From: GCA-2401735 sp051252095
Lineage (GTDB): Bacteria > Pseudomonadota > Gammaproteobacteria > Burkholderiales > Methylophilaceae
Length of the DNA: 64,000 nucleotides
Assembly: GCA_051252095.1 (NCBI GenBank)
Contig: JBPOFK010000010.1
Span: forward strand, 1 to 64,000
Reading direction: 5' to 3'
Shown here: positions 8,236 to 16,037 of the stretch, piece by piece
Position numbering within the stretch: position 1 is the stretch's first letter
How the letters are laid out: each line of letters opens with the position of its first letter
Program-made: the position numbers and the translations under genes
The notes under the pieces: generated by a model
What the model was told of the DNA's origin: nothing
What the model saw: only the letters and a program-made list of their open reading frames with translations
Database searches by the model: none

Positions 8236-8424
8236 ATGGAGTACAAAGATAAAACGACAATGATGAAAAGAGTGAATACGGAACAGCTATTTGGTGGGAC
8301 TAAAGAAATCCTGATTGAGCACATGGGCGAAAGTTATATGCTCACGATTACTAAACATAAAAAATTATTACTGACTAAAAACAAACAGCATACTCCAGCA
8401 CTATCTGAATTAATTATTGCTTAA
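8236..8424 (+). CDS. hemP: HemP-type hemin uptake protein
   Basis: HemP proteins are short and found at the head of haem/iron uptake operons; some act as transcription activators of haem-uptake genes in low iron. This one has 62 residues from the ATG at 8236, which follows a perfect GAGGTGA Shine-Dalgarno; the GTG three codons earlier lies inside that site. The family core is seen as S/TEQLFGGTKEILIEHMGESY followed by MLTITKHKKLLLTK. It is 13 bp upstream of the 80-residue gene and then tonB-exbB-exbD, probably one operon. Confidence 0.85.
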   Translation: MEYKDKTTMMKRVNTEQLFGGTKEILIEHMGESYMLTITKHKKLLLTKNKQHTPALSELIIA

Positions 8425-8437
8425 AGGTATTAATATC

Positions 8438-8680
8438 ATGAGCCAAAAAAATGAACATAGACGAATTTTATTAAACAAGAACCAGAGTGGTGTGGTTGAG
8501 TATTGTGAACAATGCGAAGTCGTCGAATTGGAAATAGGGCCTGTGAGCATTCGGCTGCAAGCGCAAGATTTGGAGTTGTTTAGTACATTAATTCAAGAAG
8601 CGGATACTCGGCTGCGTTATTACAACATTGAAAAATCGCGTTATGAGGCAGAGGTTGTTAAAGTCGGGGGTATGCATTGA
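8438..8680 (+). CDS. Small unknown protein, paralog of the 6817 product
   Basis: This is an 80-residue soluble protein of unknown function. The ATG at 8438, ten bases after AAAGG, is chosen over an upstream TTG. The middle section VVELEIGPVSIRLQAQDLEL and following helix LIQEADTRLRYY match the 68-residue protein at 6817-7023. Unlike that one it carries two cysteines in EYCEQCEVVE (CxxC), which could bind metal. It lies between hemP and tonB, and its TGA overlaps the tonB TTG start by four bases, so it belongs to the tonB operon. Confidence 0.75.
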   Translation: MSQKNEHRRILLNKNQSGVVEYCEQCEVVELEIGPVSIRLQAQDLELFSTLIQEADTRLRYYNIEKSRYEAEVVKVGGMH

Positions 8681-9528
8681 ACGCGAGTACTTTACGCAAA
8701 TATCCATCTGGCTTTCTCTCGCTTAAGGCACAGGAAACAAATGGATTTAAAGAGGATTACGTACTCCATCAACAAGGCGTAGGTTTTAATGACGCAATCT
8801 TTGAAACGATTGCGCTAAATATTTTTAAGAAAAAAAAGCAGCCTTCAAGTAGATACTTGTCAATTATTGGGGTCTTAGTTGCATTATTAGGGCATGCCAT
8901 CATTTTTTATGTAATTTTGACTAAGGACGACTCTCCAGAATTCGTACAAAGAACTGCAACACCTATTACTGTGAGTATTATTGCACCACCAGCGCCAGAG
9001 CCTAGCCCACAACCTGAAATTGTGCCTATTATCAAGCCAGTAAAGCCTGTAAAAAAAACAGTAATTAAACCTAAAAAAGTCGTTAAGAAAATAGTGCCAG
9101 TAGAAGATGCGACTCAACCATTAATTGAAGCGACAACAGAGCCTGTTATAGAAAGTCTCACTGAAGAGGAAATGGCTGTGCCAGTGGTAGAACAGAAGGC
9201 AGCACCAGAGCCGTTAAAGGCCACAAAAGTAGAAGAGATTATAGAGCAGCCAAAATTTGGCGTGGCCTATCTAAATAATCCTGCGCCAAATTATCCAAGG
9301 TTGTCTAGAAGGATTGGTGAAGAAGGTCGCGTGTTACTAAAAGTGCTGGTTTCAGAGCAAGGTGCGGCTAATGCAGTGGAAATTGATAAAAGCAGTGGAT
9401 TTGCACGGTTAGATCAGTCCGCAGTAGATGCAGTTAAGCGTTGGAAATTTGTCCCAGCGCGCAAAGGCACTCAGGCTTTAAGTGCCTATGTGTTGGTCCC
9501 CATCAATTTTTTATTGGATGGCAATTAA
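8677..9528 (+). CDS. tonB: TonB energy transducer
   Basis: TonB links the proton motive force harvested by ExbB-ExbD to outer-membrane receptors. The 283-residue protein has a cytoplasmic N terminus of about 62 residues (longer than usual), one membrane anchor (YLSIIGVLVALLGHAIIFYV, near 64-83, including the SxxxH motif as LLGHA), a Pro/Lys- and Glu-rich periplasmic spacer (about 100-190) and the C-terminal TonB domain (NPAPNYPRLSRRIGEEGRVL, then VEIDKSSGFARLDQSAVDAV and W-K-F-V-P-A). The TTG start overlaps the preceding TGA and follows a GGGGG ribosome binding site. It is part of hemP-orf-tonB-exbB-exbD. Confidence 0.93.
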   Translation: MNASTLRKYPSGFLSLKAQETNGFKEDYVLHQQGVGFNDAIFETIALNIFKKKKQPSSRYLSIIGVLVALLGHAIIFYVILTKDDSPEFVQRTATPITVSIIAPPAPEPSPQPEIVPIIKPVKPVKKTVIKPKKVVKKIVPVEDATQPLIEATTEPVIESLTEEEMAVPVVEQKAAPEPLKATKVEEIIEQPKFGVAYLNNPAPNYPRLSRRIGEEGRVLLKVLVSEQGAANAVEIDKSSGFARLDQSAVDAVKRWKFVPARKGTQALSAYVLVPINFLLDGN

Positions 9529-9596
9529 TTGATAGGTTAGCTTATTGCTAAATCTAGAATTGTTACTCAAATTTAAGAACGTTTTTTATAGGATAG

Positions 9597-10358
9597 ATGA
9601 TGCAGATGACGCAACAATTTGAAGGTCTTAATTTTATCGCGCAAGGTGGATTTGTCTCTATCTTGGTCGCTGTAATGCTATTGGTAATGTCAGTGCTGAG
9701 TTGGTATTACATACTGGTCAAAGCATACCAAGGGTACAAAGCAAAAATAGTGATGAAACGTTATGTCGAAAAGTTTTGGAGCAAACCGACATTGCAAGCT
9801 GCATTACAAATGCAAGAAACTAAAACACCTGCATATCGGCTGGCAATTACCGCTGTTGAATCTACGCAACATCACCAGCAGCATGCGAGCCAAAACTTAG
9901 CTGCCTGTTGTAGCCAGGATGAGTTTATCGCACGTAATCTAAGGCGGACGCTATCACGTGAGCAAGCCAGTTTGGAATCTGGTTTGTCGCTGTTAGCTAC
10001 AGTAGGTAGCATTGCACCCTTTGTTGGTTTGTTTGGTACGGTATGGGGAATTTATCATGCATTAGTTGCGATAGGCACTAGCGGACAAGCATCTATTGAT
10101 AAGGTGGCGGGTCCAGTGGGTGAGGCCTTGATTATGACGGCAATTGGTTTGGCTGTTGCGATACCTGCCGTACTGGCCTACAACGCCTATGTGAAAACAA
10201 ATAGAACAATCATGGCGGATTTGGAACATTTTGCACAAGATTTACACACACTTTTGACCACAGGTGCGCCACTCATAACGCATCAGCCAGGGGCAAAGCC
10301 AAATAATGTTGCCGATATGCATGGATATAAAAAAGCAGAAAACGGAGTGCCTGCATGA
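9597..10358 (+). CDS. exbB: ExbB proton-channel subunit (MotA/TolQ/ExbB)
   Basis: ExbB forms the pentameric inner-membrane proton channel that drives TonB. The 253-residue protein has a first membrane helix near residues 14-40 (FVSILVAVMLLVMSVLSWYY), a cytoplasmic loop, and a conserved pair of helices starting LSLLATVGSIAPFVGLFGTV and ending EALIMTAIGLAVAIPAVLAY. Two ATG codons (9597 and 9600) are possible starts. The stop overlaps the exbD start by ATGA, indicating translational coupling. Confidence 0.93.
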   Translation: MMQMTQQFEGLNFIAQGGFVSILVAVMLLVMSVLSWYYILVKAYQGYKAKIVMKRYVEKFWSKPTLQAALQMQETKTPAYRLAITAVESTQHHQQHASQNLAACCSQDEFIARNLRRTLSREQASLESGLSLLATVGSIAPFVGLFGTVWGIYHALVAIGTSGQASIDKVAGPVGEALIMTAIGLAVAIPAVLAYNAYVKTNRTIMADLEHFAQDLHTLLTTGAPLITHQPGAKPNNVADMHGYKKAENGVPA

Positions 10359-10780
10359 TGACTGGAAATCAGTTTAGCGCTGGCGAACACACACAACCGA
10401 TGAGTGAAATTAACACGACACCTTTAGTTGATGTGATGCTGGTATTGCTCGTTATTTTTATTATCACCGCACCTTTGCTGACGCATGCTGTGAAAATCAA
10501 TTTGCCGCAGGCAACCAGCCAAGTGATTGAGGATAAGCCAGAGATTGTCAGTATTGCCATTAATGAAGCAGGGCAGCTGTTTTGGAATGATGTGCCACTA
10601 GTCGAAGGGGAGTTAAAACAGAAGCTCACTTTAATTGCGGATCAAGAGCCACAACCAGAGCTGCGTATTCGTGCAGATGAGGGAACGCGCTATCAAGTAC
10701 TAGCAGAAGTGATGGCGGATGCACAAAACGCTGGAGTAACTAAACTAGGCTTTGTTAGTGAGCCTAAGGCGAGTGAGTAG
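10355..10780 (+). CDS. exbD: ExbD biopolymer transport protein
   Basis: ExbD is the proton-carrying partner of ExbB. The 141-residue protein has the typical N-terminal segment MSEINTTPLVDVMLVLLVIF with the essential membrane aspartate (LVDVML), one transmembrane helix, and a periplasmic domain with INLPQATSQ and LRIRADEGTRYQVLAEVMAD. It closes the tonB-exbB-exbD set and is followed after four bases by a PepSY gene. Confidence 0.94.
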   Translation: MMTGNQFSAGEHTQPMSEINTTPLVDVMLVLLVIFIITAPLLTHAVKINLPQATSQVIEDKPEIVSIAINEAGQLFWNDVPLVEGELKQKLTLIADQEPQPELRIRADEGTRYQVLAEVMADAQNAGVTKLGFVSEPKASE

Positions 10781-10784
10781 CAAA

Positions 10785-11912
10785 ATGGGTTCAATAAAAA
10801 CATGGGCTTGGGTGCATAAATGGTCAAGCCTCGTTTGTACCATTTTTATGCTATTGCTGTGCTTGACTGGCTTACCGTTAATTTTTGGACATGAAATTGG
10901 CCACCTGTTAGGCGATGAAGTTGAGCCGCCAACAATGGCAGCAGACACCCCGCTCGCCAGTATGGATGCAGTGATTGCTAGTGCAAAAGCACGTTATCCA
11001 AATGATGTGGTTCAGTATGTGTTTAAAGAGCCTGATGAATCGACATTTTGGTTCGTTAGCATGGGAAAAACACCACTGGATGAAAACAACAAGTACTTAA
11101 TGATTGATTCAAGAACGGCGAAAGTATTAGATGAGCCGAAGTTTGACGAAGGATTTATGCACATCATGCTTAGGCTGCATGTTGATTTATTTGCAGGGTT
11201 GCCTGGCATGTTGTTTTTAGGTTTGATGGGTTTTTTGATGGTGATTGCTGTCGTATCAGGTGCTGTTTTATACGCTCCTTTTATGCGGCGAATAGCCTTT
11301 GGAGAAATTCGTAAAAACCGCACTGAAAAATTGAAGCGTTTGGATACACACAATTTTTTAGGTGTTGTCACTTTAGTTTGGGTGTTTGTTGTCGGGTTGA
11401 CTGGGGTTGTTAATGCATGGTCTGAGTTGGTAGTGAATTATTGGCAGGCTGACCAAATGGCCGAAATGGTTGCGCCTTATAAAGATTTGCCGCCGCCAAA
11501 GCGTTTTGCTTCTATTCAGGCTGGGATTGATGTTGCTAAGAAGCTTGAGCCTGATTTGAATTTAGCTTTTATCGCCTTCCCGGGCACCGCTTTTTCTAGC
11601 CAGCATCATTACGGCATTTTTATGAATGGAAACTCGCCATTAACTGCGCGCTTATATAAGCCAGTCTTAATTGATGCGCAGACGGCAGAACTAACCGATA
11701 GCAGAGAAATTCCATGGTATATGACAGCATTTCTGGTTTCCCAACCATTACATTTCGGTGACTATGGCGGAATGACACTTAAAATCATCTGGGCGATATT
11801 AGACATATTAACCATTGTCGTCTTATGGACAGGCCTCGTGCTCTGGTGGAGAAAGCGCAATCAGTATGTGCCTGACATTGAAACAAGAGTCAGCTTGAGC
11901 GAGGCTTATTAA
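10785..11912 (+). CDS. PepSY-associated membrane protein
   Basis: This 375-residue inner-membrane protein belongs to the PepSY_TM family that accompanies siderophore receptors and is thought to act in iron release or reduction in the periplasm; the exact reaction is not established. Four membrane helices are visible: near the N terminus (WVHKWSSLVCTIFMLLLCLT), near 145, near 205 (FLGVVTLVWVFVVGLTGVVN) and near the C terminus (IIWAILDILTIVVLWTGLVL). Histidines in the helices are typical of the family. The ATG at 10785 is preferred to an upstream TTG inside exbD. Confidence 0.87.
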   Translation: MGSIKTWAWVHKWSSLVCTIFMLLLCLTGLPLIFGHEIGHLLGDEVEPPTMAADTPLASMDAVIASAKARYPNDVVQYVFKEPDESTFWFVSMGKTPLDENNKYLMIDSRTAKVLDEPKFDEGFMHIMLRLHVDLFAGLPGMLFLGLMGFLMVIAVVSGAVLYAPFMRRIAFGEIRKNRTEKLKRLDTHNFLGVVTLVWVFVVGLTGVVNAWSELVVNYWQADQMAEMVAPYKDLPPPKRFASIQAGIDVAKKLEPDLNLAFIAFPGTAFSSQHHYGIFMNGNSPLTARLYKPVLIDAQTAELTDSREIPWYMTAFLVSQPLHFGDYGGMTLKIIWAILDILTIVVLWTGLVLWWRKRNQYVPDIETRVSLSEAY

Positions 11913-11916
11913 TTTT

Positions 11917-12105
11917 ATGGTGACACATTTATTTATGCAAAATAAAAACTTAACACAGATTTTTAAGTGGCCAATTGTGCTTGGGCTACTCACACTGTTT
12001 GGATTAATCATCGCGTTATTAGAAGATGGTGTGTTAGAGCATGTATCTCTACTTGCGCTATCTATACCAATCATCGTTATCATTTATTTTTATTATCGAA
12101 ATTAA
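11917..12105 (+). CDS. Small two-helix membrane protein
   Basis: The 62-residue product has two hydrophobic helices, WPIVLGLLTLFGLIIALLED and VSLLALSIPIIVIIYFYY, separated by a short acidic turn. Small proteins of this shape commonly follow PepSY genes in siderophore loci, but I know of no assigned function. It starts four bases after the PepSY stop; an internal ATG at 11935 is an alternative start. Its 3' end overlaps a possible Fur site for the next receptor gene. Confidence 0.72.
   Translation: MVTHLFMQNKNLTQIFKWPIVLGLLTLFGLIIALLEDGVLEHVSLLALSIPIIVIIYFYYRN
12069..12085 (+). promoter_or_regulatory. Possible Fur site before the first receptor
   Basis: AATCATCGTTATCATTT carries one good Fur half site (TTATCATT) and a poor second half. 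It lies inside the end of the small membrane-protein gene, about 100 bp upstream of the receptor start. It is weaker than the other sites in the island. Confidence 0.4.
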
Positions 12106-12120
12106 CAGTTAACCATCATA

Positions 12121-12163
12121 TGTAGCCAGCAACCGTATTCACTTACCTGTAGCCAGCCAAATA
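12121..12163 (+). promoter_or_regulatory. GTAGCCA-repeat leader, copy 1
   Basis: Two direct GTAGCCAGC copies (12122-12130 and 12149-12157) lie 23 bp before the receptor ATG. Similar paired GTAGCCA motifs precede the two other coding units downstream, which suggests a shared 5' leader element of receptor genes. Its function is unknown. Confidence 0.5.
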
Positions 12164-12185
12164 GTTTTTAATACAGGGGAGTAAT

Positions 12186-14330
12186 ATGCATGCTATTTAT
12201 AGAGGGCGCCAACGTGCGCTTGTTTCGGCGTTATTGTTAGCGCTACCACTTGTTGCAATAAGCGCTGAAGATGTTGAAGTCATGTCAGAAGTGCAGGTAA
12301 AGGCTGAAAACATTGAAGGGGAAATACCTTCAGAACAGACCGAGTCTTACACTATCAGAGATACCGCAACTGCAACAAGATTAAATACCAGTATTAAAGA
12401 AACGCCACAATCTATTTCTGTCATCACTCGGCAACAGCTTGATGATTTCCGTGTATTAACGGTTAATGACGCACTGGCTTATACCACTGGTATTAAAGTC
12501 GAGGCCTTTGAGACAGACCGTACCGAATACACAGCACGTGGCTTTAAGATTACTAATTTTCAAATAGATGGTATTAGTACGCCTATCACCTTCGGTACGA
12601 ACTATGGTGATTTGGATTTGGCGATTTATGACCGCATAGAAGTGTTGCGTGGTGCTAATGGCTTATTAACGGCAACTGGAAATCCATCTGCGACCATCAA
12701 CTTTATTCGTAAACGCCCAACAAAGGATTTCCAAGCAAAAGTAGATGTCTCTGCAGGTTCTTGGGATAATCGGCGCCTTGATGCGGATGTTTCCAGCGCA
12801 TTAAATGCAGATGGCAGTGTGCGTGGGCGTTTGGTTTTAGCACACCAAGATAAAAATTCCTACATAGACCGCTACAGTAATGAACGCAACGTGTTGTACG
12901 GTGTAGTTGAGGCTGATTTGAGTGAAAACACGAATATCGCCCTTGGCCACACTTATCATCAAAATGATTCTAGTGGAAACAATTGGGGTAGCTTGCCATT
13001 ACTCTATGCAGATGGCAGCAAACGCGACTACAAGCGTTCAGACTCTACAGCACCAGACTGGACTTATTGGAACGTGGATACCAATATAACCTTTGCTGAA
13101 CTCACCCATTATTTTGATAATGATTGGAAAGTTAAAGGACAGCTAACGCACAAAACAACGAATTCTAAAGCGCGTCTTCACTATATTTACGGTAACGAAG
13201 ATCGTGCTACAGGGCTTGGTTTGTTTAGTTACCCAGGCATGTACGATACTCAGACTGAAGATAATGTCGCTGATATTTATGTGAATGGGCCTTTTGAGCT
13301 TGCGGGGCGAAAACATGAGTTGGTAGTTGGAGCCACATTGAGTAAAGCGGATGTTAAAGATTATGGACGAAATGGCCCGATTGGTACGCCGCTTAGTAGT
13401 TTTGAAAGTGCTGCTGATTTTCCACTACCTGCCTACGGTGCTGAGAGTAAAACGGCTGACTTTACGACAAAAACGACTAATTTTTATGCAGCAGCTAAGT
13501 TAAACCCAACTGATGCACTGAAAGTGACGATTGGCGGTAGCTTACTTAGTTACGAGTTGGAAGGTATTAGTTATGACGTTCCACAAGAAGCTGAAGAGAA
13601 CAGCAAGCTTACGCCTTATATTGGTGCTGTGTATGATTTGAATGATACACACACATTGTATGCTAGCTACACTGGCATTTATAAGCCACAAGTCGAAGCG
13701 GATGCTAGCAATAAACCATTAGCCCCGTTAAAAGGTAAAAATATTGAAGCGGGGATTAAAAGTGATTGGTTTAACCAGCGCTTAAATAGCTCTTTTGCCG
13801 TATTTAGAACAGAGCAAGAAAATGTTGCTCAACAAGTGGGCATGGTTGGTGTTAGAACGATTTATGAAGGTATTCAAGCCATCAGCAAAGGCTATGAATT
13901 TGATGTATCGGGAGAGGTGACAGATCGGCTAAATATCAATGCTGGATATACCCGTTTGATGAGCGTGAAAAATGATCAAGGCGACAATGTCAATTCTTAC
14001 ACGCCCAGACATTTAGCACACTTAACGACCGTTTATAAAGTGCCGCAAATTGAAAGTCTTAAAGTGGGTGCAAGCTTAAATTGGCAAAGTGATACACATA
14101 TCGACATCGCTGTGCCTGGATTAGCAGCGCCTGTACGTTATGAGCAAGGTGGTTATGCCACACTCAACTTAATGGCTAACTATAAAATTGATGATCACTG
14201 GAGTGCGGCGCTTAACTTATATAACGTCACCAATAAAAAATACTTAGCTAGCATGATCTATGCGGGTTCTGGTACTAGTTACTACGCAGCGCCTGCTAGC
14301 GGATTGGCGACACTAACTTGGACTTATTAA
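12186..14330 (+). CDS. TonB-dependent siderophore receptor
   Basis: This 714-residue outer-membrane receptor imports a ferric siderophore. It has a signal peptide (residues 1-27), a possible TonB-box region before residue 60, a plug domain (TRLNTSIKETPQSISVITRQ, then IDGISTPI, YDRIEVLRGANGLL and GNPSATINFIRKRP), and a 22-strand barrel ending in the aromatic WTY motif. The plug looks like the FhuE/FpvA siderophore group, but the substrate cannot be read from sequence. A 150-bp piece of its 3' part recurs, damaged, at 15686-15870. Confidence 0.92.
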   Translation: MHAIYRGRQRALVSALLLALPLVAISAEDVEVMSEVQVKAENIEGEIPSEQTESYTIRDTATATRLNTSIKETPQSISVITRQQLDDFRVLTVNDALAYTTGIKVEAFETDRTEYTARGFKITNFQIDGISTPITFGTNYGDLDLAIYDRIEVLRGANGLLTATGNPSATINFIRKRPTKDFQAKVDVSAGSWDNRRLDADVSSALNADGSVRGRLVLAHQDKNSYIDRYSNERNVLYGVVEADLSENTNIALGHTYHQNDSSGNNWGSLPLLYADGSKRDYKRSDSTAPDWTYWNVDTNITFAELTHYFDNDWKVKGQLTHKTTNSKARLHYIYGNEDRATGLGLFSYPGMYDTQTEDNVADIYVNGPFELAGRKHELVVGATLSKADVKDYGRNGPIGTPLSSFESAADFPLPAYGAESKTADFTTKTTNFYAAAKLNPTDALKVTIGGSLLSYELEGISYDVPQEAEENSKLTPYIGAVYDLNDTHTLYASYTGIYKPQVEADASNKPLAPLKGKNIEAGIKSDWFNQRLNSSFAVFRTEQENVAQQVGMVGVRTIYEGIQAISKGYEFDVSGEVTDRLNINAGYTRLMSVKNDQGDNVNSYTPRHLAHLTTVYKVPQIESLKVGASLNWQSDTHIDIAVPGLAAPVRYEQGGYATLNLMANYKIDDHWSAALNLYNVTNKKYLASMIYAGSGTSYYAAPASGLATLTWTY

Positions 14331-14405
14331 GTGAAGTCAGTTTTAGACAACATGAGATTTTCTCAATCAAATTAGTGGCGATATGAGTAAAGTTATTGTA
14401 ATTTT

Positions 14406-14421
14406 TAATGATAACCATTAC
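14406..14421 (+). promoter_or_regulatory. Fur-box-like site before the sORF-oxidase unit
   Basis: TAATGATAACCATTAC is a 16-bp near-palindrome matching the core of the Fur consensus. It lies about 110 bp upstream of the small ORF and in the same relative place to the GTAGCCA leader as the Fur box at 15932. Confidence 0.6.
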
Positions 14422-14454
14422 TGTTGCCGTGTAATCATTTAAATATCAATTCAA

Positions 14455-14485
14455 GTAGCCAACGAGTTTAACTCCTGTAGCAAAT
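14455..14485 (+). promoter_or_regulatory. GTAGCCA-repeat leader, copy 2
   Basis: GTAGCCAACGAGTTTAACTC followed by CTGTAGCAAA. The two GTAGC copies are 22 bp apart and enclose a short GAGTT/AACTC inverted repeat. This copy is almost identical to copy 3 at 15978-16008. Confidence 0.55.
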
Positions 14486-14516
14486 GAATCATTAATAGAG
14501 GGAGTGGGGTTGTGCC

Positions 14517-14636
14517 GTGAAAAAAGTTAAGAAAAAATTATTTACCACTGTTGGTCGCATATTATGCGACTGTGAAGGAAGATTCGTGCCTAGAATCGAG
14601 GTAGATTACCTAGACATTGAATCGTTATTTGAATGA
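14517..14636 (+). CDS. Candidate 39-residue peptide coupled to the oxidase
   Basis: A GTG at 14517, seven bases after GGGG in a purine-rich ribosome binding site, opens a 39-codon frame beginning MKKVKKKLFTTVGRIL, then CDCEGRFVPRIEVDYLDIES and ending LFE. The TGA overlaps the oxidase ATG (ATGA), and the oxidase has no good ribosome binding site of its own, so coupling is plausible. It may be a real small protein with a CDC motif, a leader peptide, or a remnant of a receptor signal peptide, since its first codons resemble the start of the broken receptor at 16038. A perfect 7-bp hairpin (14554-14570) lies inside it. No homolog is known to me. Confidence 0.45.
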   Translation: MKKVKKKLFTTVGRILCDCEGRFVPRIEVDYLDIESLFE

Positions 14637-15688
14637 GTAATTTACTTAAGCAGTTAAATACATTCCCAGCGAATATAAGCTCAGCTGCAGATTATAGACG
14701 CTTAGCACAATCAAAATTGGATGATTATGTGTGGAATTATTTGGAGGGTTCGGCAGGGCATTCAAACACGCATGAAGCAAATAAACATGCATTTGATGCG
14801 CTAAAGCTAATACCAAGACCATTAGTTAAATTACAACAGGCGAGCGCGAACTGTCATTTGTTTGGGCAATCTTATGCGCACCCTATCTTTCTAGCACCTA
14901 TCGCATACCAGCGATTATTTCACTCGAATGGAGAGTTGGCGACAGCGTTAGCAGCCAATGCACAACAAGGGCAAATGATTGTGAGTAGCTTGGCGAGCCA
15001 AACATTAGAAGCAATTATTGAAGCAGCGCAACAGCCACTCTGGTTTCAGTTGTATTGGCAAGGTAGTAGAGATCGAACGCTACGTTTAGTTCAACGCGCT
15101 ATTACTGCAGGCTATTCTGCAATTATATTTACAGTTGATGCACCCGTAAAACAAACCATGATTAATTTGCCTGCTGATGTCTCAGCGATTAATCAAGAAG
15201 CGCCACTGGAATCTTCTACTATCGGCGCGACAGAAAGCATGGTCTTTGAAGGATGGATGGCTCAAGCACCAACTTGGGAAGATTTGGTCTGGTTACGTCA
15301 TCAAATAAAGCAGCCACTCATTGTAAAAGGTATTTTGCATCCAAATGATGCACTGCGTATTGAGGAAATTGGCTGTGAAGGTCTCGTTGTTTCTAATCAT
15401 GGTGGTCGTATTCTGGATGGAACACCATCTAGCTTCAGTCAACTAGCCTCCATTAAAAAAGTGTTATCAGCCCAAACAAAAATATTTTTTGATAGCGGTG
15501 TCCGTACTGGGCAAGATGCATACAAAGCGTTTGCCCTTGGTGCTGATATAGTGATGTTAGGACGCCCTTATGTGTGGGGTTTAGCCGCAGAGGGTGCTTT
15601 AGGAGTTGCACATGTGCTACGTATCATACGTGATGAACTGGAAATGACTATGGCATTGACTGGGGTCAGTCAGTTAAATGAAATTTGA
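14633..15688 (+). CDS. FMN-dependent alpha-hydroxy-acid oxidoreductase
   Basis: This 351-residue TIM-barrel flavoprotein belongs to the lactate dehydrogenase/glycolate oxidase family, which oxidises 2-hydroxy acids to 2-oxo acids. All key sites are present: YLEGSAG near residue 37, SSLASQ, WFQLYWQGSRD near 137, FTVDAP, the lysine in IVKGIL, the catalytic histidine and arginine in VSNHGGRILDG near 254, and FMN phosphate binding by DSGVRTGQDAYKAFALGAD and LGRPYVWG. It is slightly short (family about 350-390). Its place between two Fur-like sites and two receptor units is unusual and suggests a role in low iron, perhaps on a hydroxy-acid siderophore; the substrate is unknown. Confidence 0.87.
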   Translation: MSNLLKQLNTFPANISSAADYRRLAQSKLDDYVWNYLEGSAGHSNTHEANKHAFDALKLIPRPLVKLQQASANCHLFGQSYAHPIFLAPIAYQRLFHSNGELATALAANAQQGQMIVSSLASQTLEAIIEAAQQPLWFQLYWQGSRDRTLRLVQRAITAGYSAIIFTVDAPVKQTMINLPADVSAINQEAPLESSTIGATESMVFEGWMAQAPTWEDLVWLRHQIKQPLIVKGILHPNDALRIEEIGCEGLVVSNHGGRILDGTPSSFSQLASIKKVLSAQTKIFFDSGVRTGQDAYKAFALGADIVMLGRPYVWGLAAEGALGVAHVLRIIRDELEMTMALTGVSQLNEI

Positions 15689-15870
15689 TAATGTCAATTC
15701 TTACACGCCCAGACATTTAGCACACTTAACGACCGTTTATAAAGTGGCGCAAATTGAAAGTCTTAAAGTGGGGCAAGCTTAAATTGGCAAAGTGATACAC
15801 ATATCGACATCGCTGTGCCTGGATTAGCAGCACCTGCTAGCAGATTGGCGACACTAACTTGGAAATATTG
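15686..15870 (+). pseudogene. Receptor 3'-end duplicate with internal deletion
   Basis: This stretch repeats the intact receptor gene almost base for base: 13983-14133 is joined directly to 14296-14330. The junction lies at a 10-bp direct repeat GCAGCGCCTG present in the parent at 14124 and 14286, so a 162-bp slippage deletion occurred. A further one-base loss (GGGTGC to GGGGC) shifts the frame. It starts at the stop codon of the oxidase gene and is not expected to encode anything. Confidence 0.85.
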
Positions 15871-15931
15871 ATAGAGAAAGTGCGTTTTCACAACAATTTT
15901 GTATAAAAACACAATGCATACTTTACTTATC

Positions 15932-15952
15932 AAATGATAACTATTATCATTT
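15932..15952 (+). promoter_or_regulatory. Strong Fur box before the second receptor
   Basis: AAATGATAACTATTATCATT plus T is a 21-bp inverted repeat that fits the Fur consensus closely. It lies 86 bp before the GTG start of the broken receptor gene and is followed by the GTAGCCA leader. Confidence 0.85.
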
Positions 15953-15977
15953 GCATTAATATTAAATAATAACTTAA

Positions 15978-16008
15978 GTAGCCAACGAGTTTTACTCCTG
16001 TAGCCAAA
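15978..16008 (+). promoter_or_regulatory. GTAGCCA-repeat leader, copy 3
   Basis: GTAGCCAACGAGTTTTACTC followed by CTGTAGCCAAA, with GTAGCCA copies 22 bp apart. The sequence differs from copy 2 at only a few positions. It lies between a strong Fur box and the receptor start. Confidence 0.55.
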
Positions 16009-16037
16009 GGTACATTGCAAAAAAAGGGGGATTTATC

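Noticed and set aside
14517..15688. Mycofactocin-like peptide system (small peptide plus MftD-like flavoprotein)
   Set aside because: No radical-SAM enzyme, no recognition-element gene and no Val-Tyr end on the peptide. The resemblance stops at the presence of an LldD-family protein.
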